Numbered from the stretch's first letter, positions 25,626 to 39,092 are shown. The stretch: 64,000 nt of DNA from Moringa oleifera (GCA_021397835.1 JAJFZO010000191.1:5523001-5587000); one strand, 5' to 3'. Notes: a model not told the origin generated them from the letters alone. Numbers and translations are program-made.

Positions 25626-28600
25626 TAATTAATGAAACAAGCTATTTATATTTTAAGGGTCATCCTAGGGCATCAGCAAATTTTAAAAATTTTATTTGGT
25701 TTAGAAAATGCTGTTTATTTTAAAGATATTTGAATAAATGTTATTTAAAATTTTAAAAGATATATTTTTTACTTAAAATTTTAAAATATCTTTAAATTAA
25801 TTTTAGTTAATAAAAATAATTAAATTAAATTTCATAACAAAATAAAAAATTAAAAATATTTAAATTATCTTGTACTATGAATTTTATTTCAAAATTTTTT
25901 ATGGACGTGAAGAAATATTCAATTTACTATCAAAATAAATTTTAAAATTTTTTGAGTTTTGAAATATATTTTTAAAAATTTACTTTTGTAAATTTAAAAA
26001 TTCATAATAAATAACTCACAAGTCGAATATTATTCAAAATCGACGTAATATCTGAAAATAGAATATATAATTTATTTAAATTATCTTATACATATTTTAA
26101 TAATAAAAATGTGCTTAATTTTTTTTTATTATAGTTTAGATCAATGTTTAATTTAACTATTTGTCATCAATTAATATTTATTTGGATACATTTTAAAATT
26201 TAAGATAAAGGTTAGGAGAGAGAATATTTTTTAAAATTTAAAAAAATATTTATCCAATATATATATATATAAATATATAAAATTTAAAATGTAAAGGTAT
26301 CTTAAAACTTTTTGTCAACAATCAACAACGATTTTAAAGAATTTTGAAGAAAATTTCATTATTTGAGCGGGAGTATTGAAGAAATAAGGTTCGATTGCTT
26401 TCTTGGAAAGAAATAAAAGAGAAAATGTGAAGAGATTTCAAAATTTTTAATTCAATTGGAAAAAAATGTACATTTTTGCAAACGATCATTTTTGTAAGAG
26501 TTTTTTTAAAAAAGTCTATTTCAATTCAAGAGATAATTTTAATGTCAAGAACAATATATCATTTTAAAAAATCCATTTTCTGTCCAAGTAATAATATCAA
26601 AAAATAAAAATAAAAACAATGATCAAAGGAAATATCAAATGAAATGAAAAAAAGACAGATAATAATGAATCAAACAAAACCAAACAAAGCGTAGGCACAT
26701 GGATTATGGGATGGTGTCCTATAGCCTGTTTTGGAGGCCCAAAACATTGGAAAACTGGACCACCAAGTACCATAGCCCCAATCTAATTGGTTTACTTGTC
26801 CCGATCTCACCACCTAACAAAATTATGGTACCAGCCACCATCCCATTAATAGGTAATTCCCCTCCCCCCAAAAAAATAAAATTAAATAAAAGAATAAAAA
26901 TATTAAAAAAATAAAAAACTCGTGACATTAAATACCTGATAAATGATTGAGAAGTTGAGACATCAGCATCCTTAGTGCATGCTTCCCTAGGTTTCATCCT
27001 CACGGCCGTACCAATCTTTGTCACCTTCCCAAACAGTAGCCAGCACCTACAAAGGTTGTACTCCTTGCTCTTACTTTAGGCTTCGTTTTTCCAATCCTTT
27101 AAAACTCATTTTTAATTTAAAATATATTAATTTGTATGCAAAATAAAAAAAAGTCACAATTTTTGATTTTTATTATTTTATAATATTTTTTCTTTTTCTT
27201 TTTCTCCTCTTCTACTTTGTATTAAGTGTTAGAGAAGAAACACATGCACAGCCCAGCCTGGATAGAAATCATGGGCCCAATCCAATTACCCGACCCATTA
27301 CCTAATTGGGAATTAAAGCAACTTCCTTGATGATAATGACATTTAAATTCCTAGTTGGTTGGTACAATACTCCTTTAAATCAATGCCATCAATATTTTTA
27401 AAATTTATATATATATTTTAATTTTTCTGATGTATTTACATCTACAATACCTTTACATTTGTCTTTTTTCTAAAAATAAATGAAAATAATAAGAGAAAGC
27501 AAGTAGTTTCTAACAATTCTTTTTTTAAAAATTTATTTATTTCGAGAATGGACATTAAAAATAGCATAAAGGGAAGATCCACTAAAAGAACAAATAGCAT
27601 ACAAATTATTTACGCACAAATTATTCGCCATCCGAGTAAATCAAATTTTTTAGCTTGGATCATAAATTGATTTGAAATATATTAAATTTTTAAAAAGATA
27701 ATAATAAATAATAATTTAAAAAAATAAATAAATAAAAATTTTAATTTTTATGTTAATATATAATTATTAAAAATGTATTTTTTTTAAAAAAAATATGCTC
27801 AATAATAAAAATCTTAACCCTTCAAATTTAGTGGCGTCCTAGAATATTGCCACCTAATATTATTAATCTGCTACTTACACAAGATATAAAGTCACTTCAG
27901 CAGTGTATTCTCACATAAGATGTGATTTTTTTCTTTTTTTTTAAAAAAAAAGAGATCCAGCTGACCACCTAACACGAAGTCAGGTTGCTGACAAAGTTGT
28001 TTCTTTCTGATTTTTCTGTAATAAGTTGCAAGTACCTGGTGGCTGCTAACGTGCGCCCAAACAAACTTTCCCAAAATGGTCAATGATTGCTGACTGTGGC
28101 TGCAAGTTACCTTGACGGGCCTATACCCACCTGGCTCATTTTAGCCTCGAATCCCGCATCAGAACTGAGATGGAAAAATCAACGGTATTATCACATAAAG
28201 GTAGTTAAAGAGAGCTATATGATAAGCTGTGGTTGATCGCCTTGCTCTTCAGAAAACCAGCAGAACCCATCAAGATTTGTTTCCTCGGGTACTAGTTCTT
28301 GCGCCAACTCTATTCATTTGCCTGCAAGATTGTCTATTGTAATGTCTCACTTGATACTGTACTCTGCAAACTGCAGCTTATTTTCTTTTTTGATGTTTGT
28401 TTTCTTTGTAAGAGGCTCATTATCATTTTGGTTTTGTTGATTGTTGTATATAACCTGAAGAGCTTAGACTGTTAAATCAAATTGATTCTTCACGTTGATG
28501 CTTGTACAATTGGTGGCTTTGCGAGAGGTGCTAATTCTTTGATTCTAAATAATTTTTGAGTAAATGATTAAAATTGCTCATGAAATAACTTTTCAAAGTT

Positions 28601-29593
28601 AGGTAGGCTTCCTGCTATGTTTTCAGGTTTTGTTAAGAATTGTTGAAACTTCAATTATGTTGGTTGCTCAATGATCTTACTGTAGTGGAGGGTTCTAGTT
28701 CGATAGAACTGGCTGTTTGAATCAACTTTATAGAAGGTAACTAGACAAAGGAAGCAATCATTAGTTGAGAATGTAGAAGTTCTTGTGTTATATTGTGTTA
28801 TTTGTATGAGTTGATTAGTTTAGAGGTGAAGCTCAGTAATTCCATCAGTTGGGTCTGGATCCCAGAGAACCTGTTTATCATCAGATGCAGCAGTTCTTGA
28901 AGAGAGTCTCTAATGGGAATGGGGCTGTGTATACTTATAGATAAAAGCACAAGGTATAGAAGTCAGTTTGTGAGATTAGAAGCTGTTGCTTGCAATTTTC
29001 CTTGCTGATGGAAAAGATAATTGTAAGTAAGATGTATAATATTCTTCAGAACTGAGGAATTTAATTTATGATTATACCATGGGGATATTCGAAATTGCAA
29101 TTAGACATATCCACCTTGTTTCATAGTTGATGTTGAACTTGTAACTTGAATGCCTTACTCTAGTGATGTGGCATTGGGCAACAATAGCATAAATGTGTTC
29201 GATGATGGTAAACCAGTGTCAACTGATTCTGGATTGTAGTAAAAATTCATTTTATCTCTATGAACTGCATTAATTCATGGTGACAAGTTTTATGGTACTT
29301 GTCTACTACATGTTTATTACAATTATGTTTGGTGCATATTGCCTTTTGTTGGGAATGAAACACAAACCTTATGAAATGTTCCAGCATTCTGTCGTTGTTT
29401 GGTATAGATGATTGTTTCATCATTGCTTGTTTGGCATTAAACTTCCCACCTTCCCTAGTACCTTTTAGTGGTTAGTTTGTGGACTTTGAAATTGAGGTAA
29501 AATTTATGAGAATGAAAAAAATTCAATGTTGACTTTTTCTACCTGTTTTCCCTCTTTTGCTTTGTTGCTTAACAGAAGAATTGGGCCATACAG
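25626..29593. other. AT-rich spacer and upstream region of the WIT-like gene
   Basis: 25626-28140 is AT-rich with no gene recognised; (AT)n tracts occur near 26255-26280. The part from about 28140 is less AT-rich and may hold the WIT promoter and a 5' UTR exon, because an acceptor (TTGCTTAACAG, about 29566-29576) precedes the start codon. The donor of that leader intron was not identified. Confidence 0.45.
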
Positions 29594-32500
29594 ATGGATG
29601 GCTCAACTGTTGATGATCTGTTTAACAGCCACACAGCGTTGGGTGAAGTTAGTCTAATTAAAGAGGTCTCAGTACGTGGTAAAGACACCCCGGAGATGGA
29701 TGATACTATGAAAATTTTAACAAAAGTGGACTTTGATGTGACATGTTCATCTCAAAAGTTGGTAAACTTGCATTTACTGCTGATGCACCTATTGACTTGG
29801 TATAATGATCTTGAAGCAACAGCCGTTAATGGTAGCTATATCTTGGCAACATCCATTGAAAAGGCATTGGTATTTGATCTTCTATCTGGCATATTAGATT
29901 CTGAGCTGAGAGAGACTGAGAGATACCTGGATACACTCAAAGCTGAGATTGTGGATGTCCGTCATAAAACATATTCATGCATACACTTGAAAGAACAAAT
30001 CATTGTACTAGAAGATAAGTTGTGTGATTCTGAAGAATTGTGGAAACGATCTCAAGAACAGGTCTTAGAGATTAAGATGCAATCAGCAATGTTACAGAGA
30101 TTGTTTTTATATTTCAAACATGAGAAAAGTAAGTAATAATGCTTTGTCATACTATAAATGTCTTCAGAAGAGAAACGACAAAGATGCACTAGAAATACAA
30201 ATACTTTTACTTTCTGATTATTCACCTTTCTATAGGGCATTCATAATAACAGGGGAAAACGATGAGCCAATGGAGTCAACAAAAAATGGTCAGCTGTTAA
30301 GCATTAGTGCGAAATGGAAAAAGCAGACAACTCTACAAAGACATGTTCTTAGTATGCTGGAGAAGTCTCTTTCAAGGAACCTAGATCTTGAGAAGAACTT
30401 ATCAAAGCTTGGGCAAAATGAAGAACAGCTGAAGTTAAAGCTGCATTACACAGAACAAGTAGCTTTACGCATGGAAGAAGCAGCAGAAGTCATTTGGGGA
30501 AGATTTTTAGAGGCAGAAAATGCTTCAGAGGTGCTCATGGGAATTTCAAAGGAACAGCTTGGTCGGCTTCAGATTGTTCAGTTTCATCTACATGGTTCAA
30601 TCCAACGAGAGGTTGAGCTGAAATCCAAACTTGAAGATTGCATTGAGCAACTCAAGGCCAAAGATGATGTTATAAGGAATCTCAAGAGCAGCAATGCAGA
30701 ATATGTCACTGTAATTTCTGACGTATTCACTTTGAGGAAAAAAGTGAATCACTTGAAGAGCAACTGAAAGATACTGAGCTCCAGCTGCAGAATGCAAATG
30801 CCTCCTATGAAGCAAGTCAAGAGCAGCTGGATGAAGCAGAGCACATAATTGAGTCACTAAAAGAAAGTCTTTATGGGGCAGACAATAAGGCTGAAAGTGC
30901 AGAAGCCAAGGTTACACAGTTGACAGACACAAATTTGGAACTTACTGAAGAGCTAAATTTTCTTAAAGGTAATGATAGTAACTCAAAGAAGGTTAGCCTA
31001 CTCGAGAAGCAGGTGAGAGAGTTGGAGATTCAATTACAGCATGCGAAAGCATCTTCTGAAGCTAGTCAAGAGCAGCAGAACATGTTGTATTCTGCAATAT
31101 GGGATATGGAGACTCTGATTGAAGATCTAAAGTCAAAGGTTTCAAAGGCTGAAAGTAACACAGAGAGTGCAGAGGAAAAATGTATAGTGTTATCTGAAAG
31201 TAACTCTGAACTAAATAAAGAACTGAACTTACTGAGGGCTAGAATGGAATCCTTGGAGATATCGTTGCACCAAGCTAACAATGCAAAGGATCAAATTGCT
31301 AATGAAGTTAATCTTAGTACCAAGGTTATGACGGACATGATTATGCAACTAGCAACGGAGAGGAAGCGCATCCAGAGACAGGTTTAACTTTCTGACCTTT
31401 TGTTTCTCTTTCTAACTTGACTTGTAGCTTTTAAGTTGTCCTCTTGATTTCCTCTGCTCTTGAGGGGGAATAGATTAATTAATGTGCTTACTGCTTAATG
31501 GGAACCAAAACTTAATTGTAATATTATGTTTAGTTTATGAATGTCATAAGTCTATCATTGTGAACTTGTATGCTATCATTTTGGTGATTCTCATTGGTCC
31601 AAAAATCTGCATTTTTAATAATGACCTGTAGCTGGATATAATGACTTCATGAGGCAATCATTAGCACCATCAATGTTTTATCCCGAGTTCTGTGATATTG
31701 CAATTTTTTTTTGGGATAGGTAAACAGATAGCAAAATAATAGTTCACCAGTTGAGGTAATATTTTCTTTGTAGCTCCATATTTTGACCAAGGACAATGAA
31801 GTATTGGTGGAGACATTACAGAACATGGGAAAGAATGCCTGTGTAACTATGACTAATGGTCGAGATAGTGATGATAAAGGACTGCAGTTTTCCCAGAATG
31901 ACTGGAATCAAGTTGTTTGTGCAAAGAAATCTCAGATTGCGGAATCCTTAGCCAAGAGTTTGCAGGCAGGTACTGTTTTAACTTTTTTATTCTTTACATT
32001 TAGTGGCTTTACATATCTTTATATAAATGTGTAGTATCAGCAAGATTTAAGAGTCTCATGAAATTAATGCCGGTAAGATGCTAAAAGAATGCTAACCTTT
32101 AAATGAAACTTCATCTTGTTGCTACAATGGCCATAGTGCAATTATTTCGTTCTTGCTTCTTTTTCTTTTCCCCCATTTTTCTTGTAATATCCATAGATGT
32201 TTGTATTCATTTCTGCTCTTCTCACTTTTTTTTGTTGTTGTTGTTTTTTCTTAATAATTAATCTACTGACAAAGAAGAGGTTGCGGAGGGTGAGTGGGTG
32301 CAATCAACAGGGAAGAGTTGAAGTTAATTGGTCTCCCCTTTTGAGTCATGGATTATGTAACATACGAGACATGATGGTGGTAGTGGACTGAGTCTTATAT
32401 GATAATGGATTTCCTCTTTGTTTATTTAATTCCAACTGTTAGGCATCCCTTGATACTTCTATATTTTTGACATCCCCTTGTTTGTATAATTCATAAATTA

Positions 32501-33265
32501 GTAGATTAGGTAATATATTAGAAGATTAGTTCATAGATTGTAAGTGATTCTGCTTCTACTTACAGAAGGCTTTGGCCAACAAATATGGACTGATATAGTT
32601 ATAAAAATAACAGAACTGCCCTCCTCATGTGGCTAAAGGATATCTAGTGAAGCAAAAGGAATGTTTCTTCTCTGACCCTTCTCCTGTTTTTTGTCTTTTG
32701 TCTTAGATAGTCAAATGCATTTAGGTTTAAAATGATATCCAATATGAGGTCTTCTTTAGCAAAATTTATTCTTTGTGACTCAGACTAGTTCATTCGTCAG
32801 ACCGAGTGTTTCGTAGACCTGAAAAAGTCGGTGTTACTCAGTGAACATCGGCATAAATTAAATTGATCTACTATTTGGCTCAGCAATAAGAATACATCAC
32901 CGACCTCAATTCTCTGTTCTTTTTTTGCCCATAAATTTCCCTTTTTCCCTATTCAACTTGTGCTTAGTAGAAAAGCTAATAGTGTATTTAGATATTAATC
33001 TAACTGTGGAGGACTTAGTTTTGATGCTGCACTTATTCCAAGATCATAGAACATTGTTAAATTTTATCTCTACTGAAGGGACAGTTTCAAAATTGAAAAG
33101 TTATTTGATCTTTAATTGTTGTGAGAATTCCAGATAAAAAACCTCTTTCATTCTCTTTTTTGTTTCCCTGACCAGGATGAATCACCAAAAGATGTATCTG
33201 ATTGCAAGACTGAAATGGAGCATTCGAACTCTGCAAAAACCGGCACTGGCAGGCTCAAAGCTTGA
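29594..33265 (+). pseudogene. WIT2: WPP-domain-interacting tail-anchored protein (WIT1/WIT2-like), apparently broken
   Basis: WIT proteins anchor RanGAP and WIP/SUN complexes at the plant nuclear envelope through a long coiled coil and a C-terminal membrane tail. Exons: 29594-30128, 30253-31381, 31774-31965 (or 31969) and 33176-33265. Exon 1 carries the family N terminus (VDFDVTCSSQKLVNLHLL, then KALVFDLLSGILDSE). Exon 2 carries QRHVLSMLEKSLSRNLDLEK and EVLMGISKEQLGRLQIVQF. At about 30740-30749 the frame shifts: LRKKVNHLKSN-stop in one frame, then SLEEQLKDTELQLQNA in another; the spot is beside a run of six A. The last exon ends at TGA 33263, while the family-like continuation LDSLRTVKAGNLN sits in another frame and soon meets a stop. 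No intact membrane tail is encoded. It is either a decayed gene or a sequence with several indel errors. Synteny supports WIT2 rather than WIT1. Confidence 0.72.
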
Positions 33266-33704
33266 CTCTTTGAGGACAGTAAAGGCTGGCAACCTAAACC
33301 AAATATGATTGTTTTTTTTAATGTTACTCCCACTTTCCCTGAATATTGGTTGACCACCAAACCTCTTCTCTTCCATTATTTTTGATGGTCGGTGAGAATT
33401 TAGACACAATTCTTGTCATGTAATGCTCTTTTCTTTTCTTTTTTATTTTTTTTTCTTTTGTCTGGTATCATTTCCGGTTCCTTATTGTGCTTCATTGAGT
33501 TCCTTAAATATTGCACATAATGTATTTTATTGTACTTTTTATATAATTTTTCCTTGTAAATAAGGAAGAAAAAGCATGTCATTGTGGACGGAATTTAATA
33601 ATGTCAAGGTGGATGAGTAGTTAAAGTGACAAGACAATTGATTTATAATTCTTTGAAGTTGATTCATGTGTCGGTTAAACAATTATATAATTAATAATAC
33701 ATTA
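33266..33704. other. Downstream region of the WIT-like gene
   Basis: T-rich sequence after the WIT stop. It includes the displaced tail reading frame up to about 33310 and probably the old 3' UTR. No other feature was seen. Confidence 0.4.
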
Positions 33705-34480
33705 TTGTTGGAAGATTCAAAATTTTTATATATCAATATGATTCAATAATAAGATGTGATAAGATAAAAATATTTTGATTAATAAATCAATAAAGTAAAA
33801 GATAATAAAACAATAGTTAGATTAAACAAGAAGAAATAATTTTATAACTTCTTTTTTTACAACAAAACATATTTGTTAAGCAAAAGTATAAAGAAAGCAT
33901 TAAGAATAAATGTAAGGAATAAACGAAGAGGAATTTACTTGGTTCAATATAAGTTTACACCCATGATTGGTTTTCAACAAGCAAAAAGATCAAGAGCTTT
34001 CACTAATTCTTCAAGAAAGGAATACAAAGTTTTTTTGGGTTACAAGGACAAACTAGAGTAGCTCTTTCACCCTTCTTTAACCTAATTTTCAGCCTCCTTG
34101 CTGATATATTGCTCTTACCCTCTTTCTAGCGCAAGACACCCACATAAAGTACCTTGAGTACAGATTATACATCCTTCACTAGCCTTGGTGAGCAACCTAC
34201 ATGTTGTTCTTTGGAATCTGACTAACAACATTACCCTGTAGTGCTGTAGCCTTTTGAAATTTACAGTTTTTTTTTTTTTTGTTATTGATTTGGTCCATTA
34301 TGCACAATTAGAATGTACTTTTTGTCTTCAGCAAAATAAGTTTTACATGTGTTTTAAGAAAGACCACATTAGACTTGCCAAAGTCATCTTAAAGAAAACC
34401 AAAAAAACTGAACTTGAAAACATTTCAAAAAACAAAAGCTTCACTAGTAGGTTTTCTTAGGAAGCATTCTGCTTATAATT
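33705..34480 (-). repeat. Possible 3' LTR of the copia fossil
   Basis: The reverse strand shows a polypurine-type run (AATCAAGGTGGAAATTATAA, about 34478-34500) just after the pol stop, where copia elements place the primer for plus-strand synthesis. The region that follows ends, on the reverse strand, in CTTCCAACA near 33705, a plausible LTR end. The partner 5' LTR is missing, so the borders are tentative. Confidence 0.3.
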
Positions 34481-34561
34481 TCCACCTTGATTCCCATAAA
34501 CACATTAATGAAAAAACATTTCAGACTTGTTACTTGTTAATGACCTAAATTGCCAAGCATA

Positions 34562-36985
34562 TCACTTAGCTGTGATGCTTAAAAGCATTAAACATTTTTC
34601 TAGCTTGGATGAAGGCACAACTTTGGTTGCCATGTTAGATGGATTTTCATCAATCATCACTTTATCTAGAATTTCACCATTCTCAATCATTTCACGAACA
34701 AAGTGATATTTAACATCAAAATGCTTTAATATTTCATGGTATACTAGATTTTTAAGCAAATGAATTATAGATTAAGAATTATTAAATACCTTCACCTTAC
34801 TAGAACTCAGTTTCATTTCTTCCAACAAACTAACAAGCCAGCTTGCTTTTTTAAAACCTTTAGTCTTTGCCATATATTTAGCTTTAGTACTTGATAAAGC
34901 TATCATTGATTGAAGCTGTGCTTTCAACTAATGTAGTATTCGTTAAACAAGAAAACATATGTAGACAAGGACCTTCTTTTATCTTTATCACTTGAAAAAT
35001 CTGAATCCACAAAGCCTACCAACCCTTTTTGCGTCATGTCTTTTTTCTGATAGATCAAACCGTAGTTGACAGTATTCTTTATATGATTGAGTAGCCATTT
35101 AATAGCTAGCCAATGTTCCTTGCCTAGATTAGCCATGTATCTACTTAGAACACTCAGTGAATAAGCTAAATCTAGTTTACTACATACCATTACAAACATT
35201 AGAGAGCCCACTGTATTTGAGTATAGGATACTGGCCATTTACTCTTTTTCTTCTTTTGTTTTAGGATAACACTTGGCTGAAAGCTTGAAGTGGCTTCCTA
35301 AAGGGGTGCTAACTCCCTTAGCTTGATGCATTTTAAATTTTGATAATACTTTTTGTAAATAGAGTTGTTGATTTAGCTTTAACTAATTTCTAATCCTTGT
35401 CAATGTTAATGCCTAGAATCTTTTTTGCCTCCCCCAAGGCCTTCAAACAAAATTCTTTACTTAACATTATTTTCACTAGGATTATTTACATCTTACTGTT
35501 ATTAGCAAACAACATATCATCAGCATATAGTAATAACAATACTGCCTCATCAGTTCTAACTGATTCAATGTAGAGATAAACATCATGCTTGCTCCTTACA
35601 AAGCCTTGATAAAGAACATAAGAGTCAAACCTTTTATACCATTGTCTTCGTGATTACTTCAAACTATAGAGTGACCTTTTGAGCAAGCAAACTCTATGCT
35701 GCTTGCTTTTTAATTGAAACCCTTCAGGTTACCTCATGTAAATAATCTCTTCAAGCTTACCATGAAGGAATGTTGTTTTAATATCCATTTGATCTAATTT
35801 CCATCCCTCCAAAGCAATATTTGCAAGTATTAATCTTATAATCTTGTACTTGACAATAGGGAAGAATACTTCATTATAATTAATACTAACCACTTGAGAT
35901 AAACCTTTTGCAATAATTTGGCTTAAACGTCTTAAAACCAACTGCATATCCTTCCTTAAGCTTGAAGATCCATTTATAATCTATCATCTTCTTACGTTTT
36001 AGTTTATCAACAATTTTTCAAGTTTCATTACTCATTAAAGACTTCATTTCTTCTTGCATAGCTGCCAACCAGTGTTCAGAGTGTTAGCATCTCATTGCCT
36101 CTTTATAATTAACTGGTTCATGGTTTATAAATAGTTCTGCAAAATTCAGCGTAGTTGCAATACCTTGATCATCATCTTCTACTTGACTAAAATGGGAATC
36201 AGTTAGTTGGAATCTACTGGGTGTCTTATAGATCTCTTTGTTCTATCCCTTGCTAGCTGATAACCTCTCAACTAATCAGCATCATGATTTTTATCACCAG
36301 GATCTTTTTCATGCTTACTTGTTTGAGCCTGACTCGTCATTGACTGCTTCTATCATCTTTTAGGTTATTAGTAAGTGTGGCAAATTGAATTTGCCTAACA
36401 ACAGGCTCCATCTCAACTCCAAATCTCTCGGGTATGTCTATTGCATCATAAGACTTATTATGATCTAACTGAGTTGGCATTTTCTTTACCATAAGGCATT
36501 CAAATTTTTTTGAAGATAATATCTCTAGAAATTAGAGTCTTGAATCCATTTCCTTGCTTGCTACAAATTTTGTATCCCTTAACACTATCAGGATATCCTA
36601 GAAAAACTCCTTTAACTGACCTTGGATCTAATTTTCTTAATCTTTGATATGCATACATAACACAACTAAGTACTTTTAAATGAGACAAGTTGGGAAGCTT
36701 ACCACTCCATAATTCTTTAGATGTTTTTAGTCCAATAGCTTTAGATGGACTTATGTTAACCAAATAAGTAGCTGTTATAACTGCTTTTCCCCAAAATCCT
36801 GTAGGTAGATTAGCAATATACAACATACATCTAACTTTCTCCATTAAAGTTTTATTCATTCTCTCTTCCATAACATTTTGATGTGGAGTTGCTCTAACTG
36901 ATTTATGCCTTAAGACTCAAACTTCTTTACACAATTGATCAAATAAGGCATTGAAAAATTGTAGGCTGTTATCAGTCCTGAAACT
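34562..36985 (-). pseudogene. Ty1/copia pol fossil (integrase, reverse transcriptase, RNase H)
   Basis: Reverse-strand fragments in the normal copia order. Integrase: FRTDNSLQFFNALFDQLC (about 36925-36985), then MEERMNKTLMEKVRCMLYIA and PTGFWGKAVITATYLVN, then SVKGVFLGYPDSVKGYKICS (36500-36871). Reverse transcriptase: GWKLDQMDIKTTFLHGKLEE (about 35750-35820) and the catalytic YADD motif at 35516-35527 within LLYADDMLFANN. RNase H: DLAYSLSVLSRYMANLG (about 35100-35200) and ILKHFDVKYHFVREMIENGE near the end (about 34660-34730). Stops and frame changes lie between the pieces. Gag, protease and the 5' half of integrase are absent, cut at 36985 by the gypsy fragment. Not functional. Confidence 0.9.
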
Positions 36986-37375
36986 CATGCAGATAGACAT
37001 ACTATGGCAAGGAAAATCATAAAAGTCAGATATTATTGGTTGACTTTAGAGAAAGATTGTATAGAATATACAAGAAAATGCCATAAATCTTACATATATA
37101 TTGATAAAATCCATATGCCACAATCATCTCTACATGTTATGAGTGCAGCTTAGGCATTTTTAATGTGGGGCATATATGTCATCGACCCAATTGCTATAAA
37201 GGTTTTCGATGGTCATAGATTCATACTGGTTGCAATTGATTACTTTATGGAATGGGTAGAGACAAAGTTATATGCTAGTTTCACTAGCTCAATAGTTTGT
37301 CGGTTCATCAGGAAACATATTGTTTGCCATTATGGGTTGTTGAAGAGGATCATCACTGATAATGACCTTTAACAC
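36986..37375 (+). pseudogene. Ty3/gypsy integrase fossil
   Basis: Forward frames read HADRHTMARKIIKVRYYWLT and CHKSYIYIDKIHMPQSSLHV (zinc-finger part and linker of gypsy integrase), then after a stop WGIYVIDPIAIKVFDGHRFI and RIITDNDL (catalytic core). The position normally holding the first catalytic Asp, in a WGMDVIGPI-like motif, reads Tyr; the second Asp in ITDN is kept. The fragment stops before the catalytic Glu. It is fused head-on to the copia fossil at about 36985, with integrase sequence on both sides but from different superfamilies. Confidence 0.85.
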
Positions 37376-39089
37376 TATCAAAAATTGACATTAACATAAG
37401 GGGTATCTTCGTATGTTCATTTAATTTACTATCCTTGTTAGTGACTTTGACTAAACACTACTTCTTCTTTTCTTTCTTTTCCTTCACAAAATATTGATGT
37501 CATTTAGGTACCCCTCATCAAGCTTTCTCTCTTTAAATCATTTAGGAACTACTAAAAAGATGTTCACCAAAAGACTAATCTCTGGGCTTCACTTTCTGCT
37601 ACACAGTGAAAGACTTGGTTGTTTGGTTTACTTATCTATCTTGCAGCATATGGTTTCATTCATGACACCATTTTACACCAAAAAATTCAATAACCTCATA
37701 AAGCCATCAACTTTCTTAATGCAATTAAATCAAACCGAGAAAAAGTTACACCTATCAGATGCAATTTGACATTTAAACAAGTCTCATATATATATTGCAA
37801 TTGAAGGAGCAATCCACTTCCACTTATTGCCCACGAACTTGAAAACATCTAACCGAATCACAAATCTACTTAACCTAATCTAATATACTCAATGATTCAT
37901 AAATTACTTACAGTGGAACCTCTTGAAGCACATTAATGTTACAATTAAGATCTCTTGACATCGCACTTACATACAAAATTTTAAAACTTTATTTGATGTT
38001 TGCCACATTTTCATGATTTGACAGGCCCATCTTAGAAATCGTGAAAACTAGATTGTTTTTTATTGTGTTACTTGCTACACTAGTACTAGCATTAGTTCCT
38101 CATTTTGCTGTAAAATTTCTTTGTGAATACTAAGACCTTGTGATGTTCAGATTGTGAGGGAAGCCCCAAAACTCAATAATTAGAGGGAGTTTAATATAAA
38201 TGAATCCAATCTTGGGTCCTCCAAGGAGATGAAAAGGTGAAAGACTTTTTGCCTTGTGCATTTCCCTTTTTTCTTTTATAAATATGTCATACACTTTAGG
38301 CTGATTTCTCAAGTCAATTTCATCTTGATTGCTTCTTTTGGATTTGATGGAGCCTTGAATGTTGATGTAATGGAGCAGACAAACACCTCATCATAACCTA
38401 ATTGCATCATGAGCATGGCATTAACAAGAGTCGTCACCCCAACGGCTCGTTGAAATGTTCTAAGGTAAAGAACTTATCGTTGCTCATGTTCTTAAGCAAC
38501 CTGATGTCTCCCATAATGCTCTTAACATGTTTGATGGCCTCAATGATGTTTTTAGTTTTCACCTCTCCTTTGGTTTAAATTATGGTGACAGTGAGGATGT
38601 GAATGATGTGACCACTATTTAGGCATTGTTTAGGTTTGGTAAAAAAAATAAAAATGAAAACTTGAATTTTCTCTTCTTTAATCATTAACACCATAACTAA
38701 AATGATAATTCAGAGTTTGTTTCGATCGATATATAAACATCAGAATTTATCTCAACTGGTATTAAATATCAGAGTTCGATTTATCACTCGAGGTAAACAT
38801 AAAAATTGTTCAAAATATTTATCTTAAATTTTTGATATGTTATTTATTAATTAAATTTAAATGATACAATTTAGTACTTCAATGATTTAAATATCTTATA
38901 AAGAGTTTCATGAGTCACAAAATAAAAATACTCCTTTATAATGAAAAATTCATAAATTGCATTAGATTCAGAACTAATTTATTTATAAAAAATTAGAACT
39001 GCTTGAGCTTGGTCGAGTTAGTGAGTAGGTTTGCTCGAAAATTAGGTTCCTTTTGATAACCTAGAATACTTAATTTTGTATCCGATTAG
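37376..39089. other. Intergenic DNA after the gypsy fossil
   Basis: No supported gene. The stretch 38340-38600 looks less AT-rich than its surroundings and may be an unclassified retroelement remnant, but no motif could be named. 38640-39050 is AT-rich. Confidence 0.4.
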
Positions 39090-39092
39090 TCT

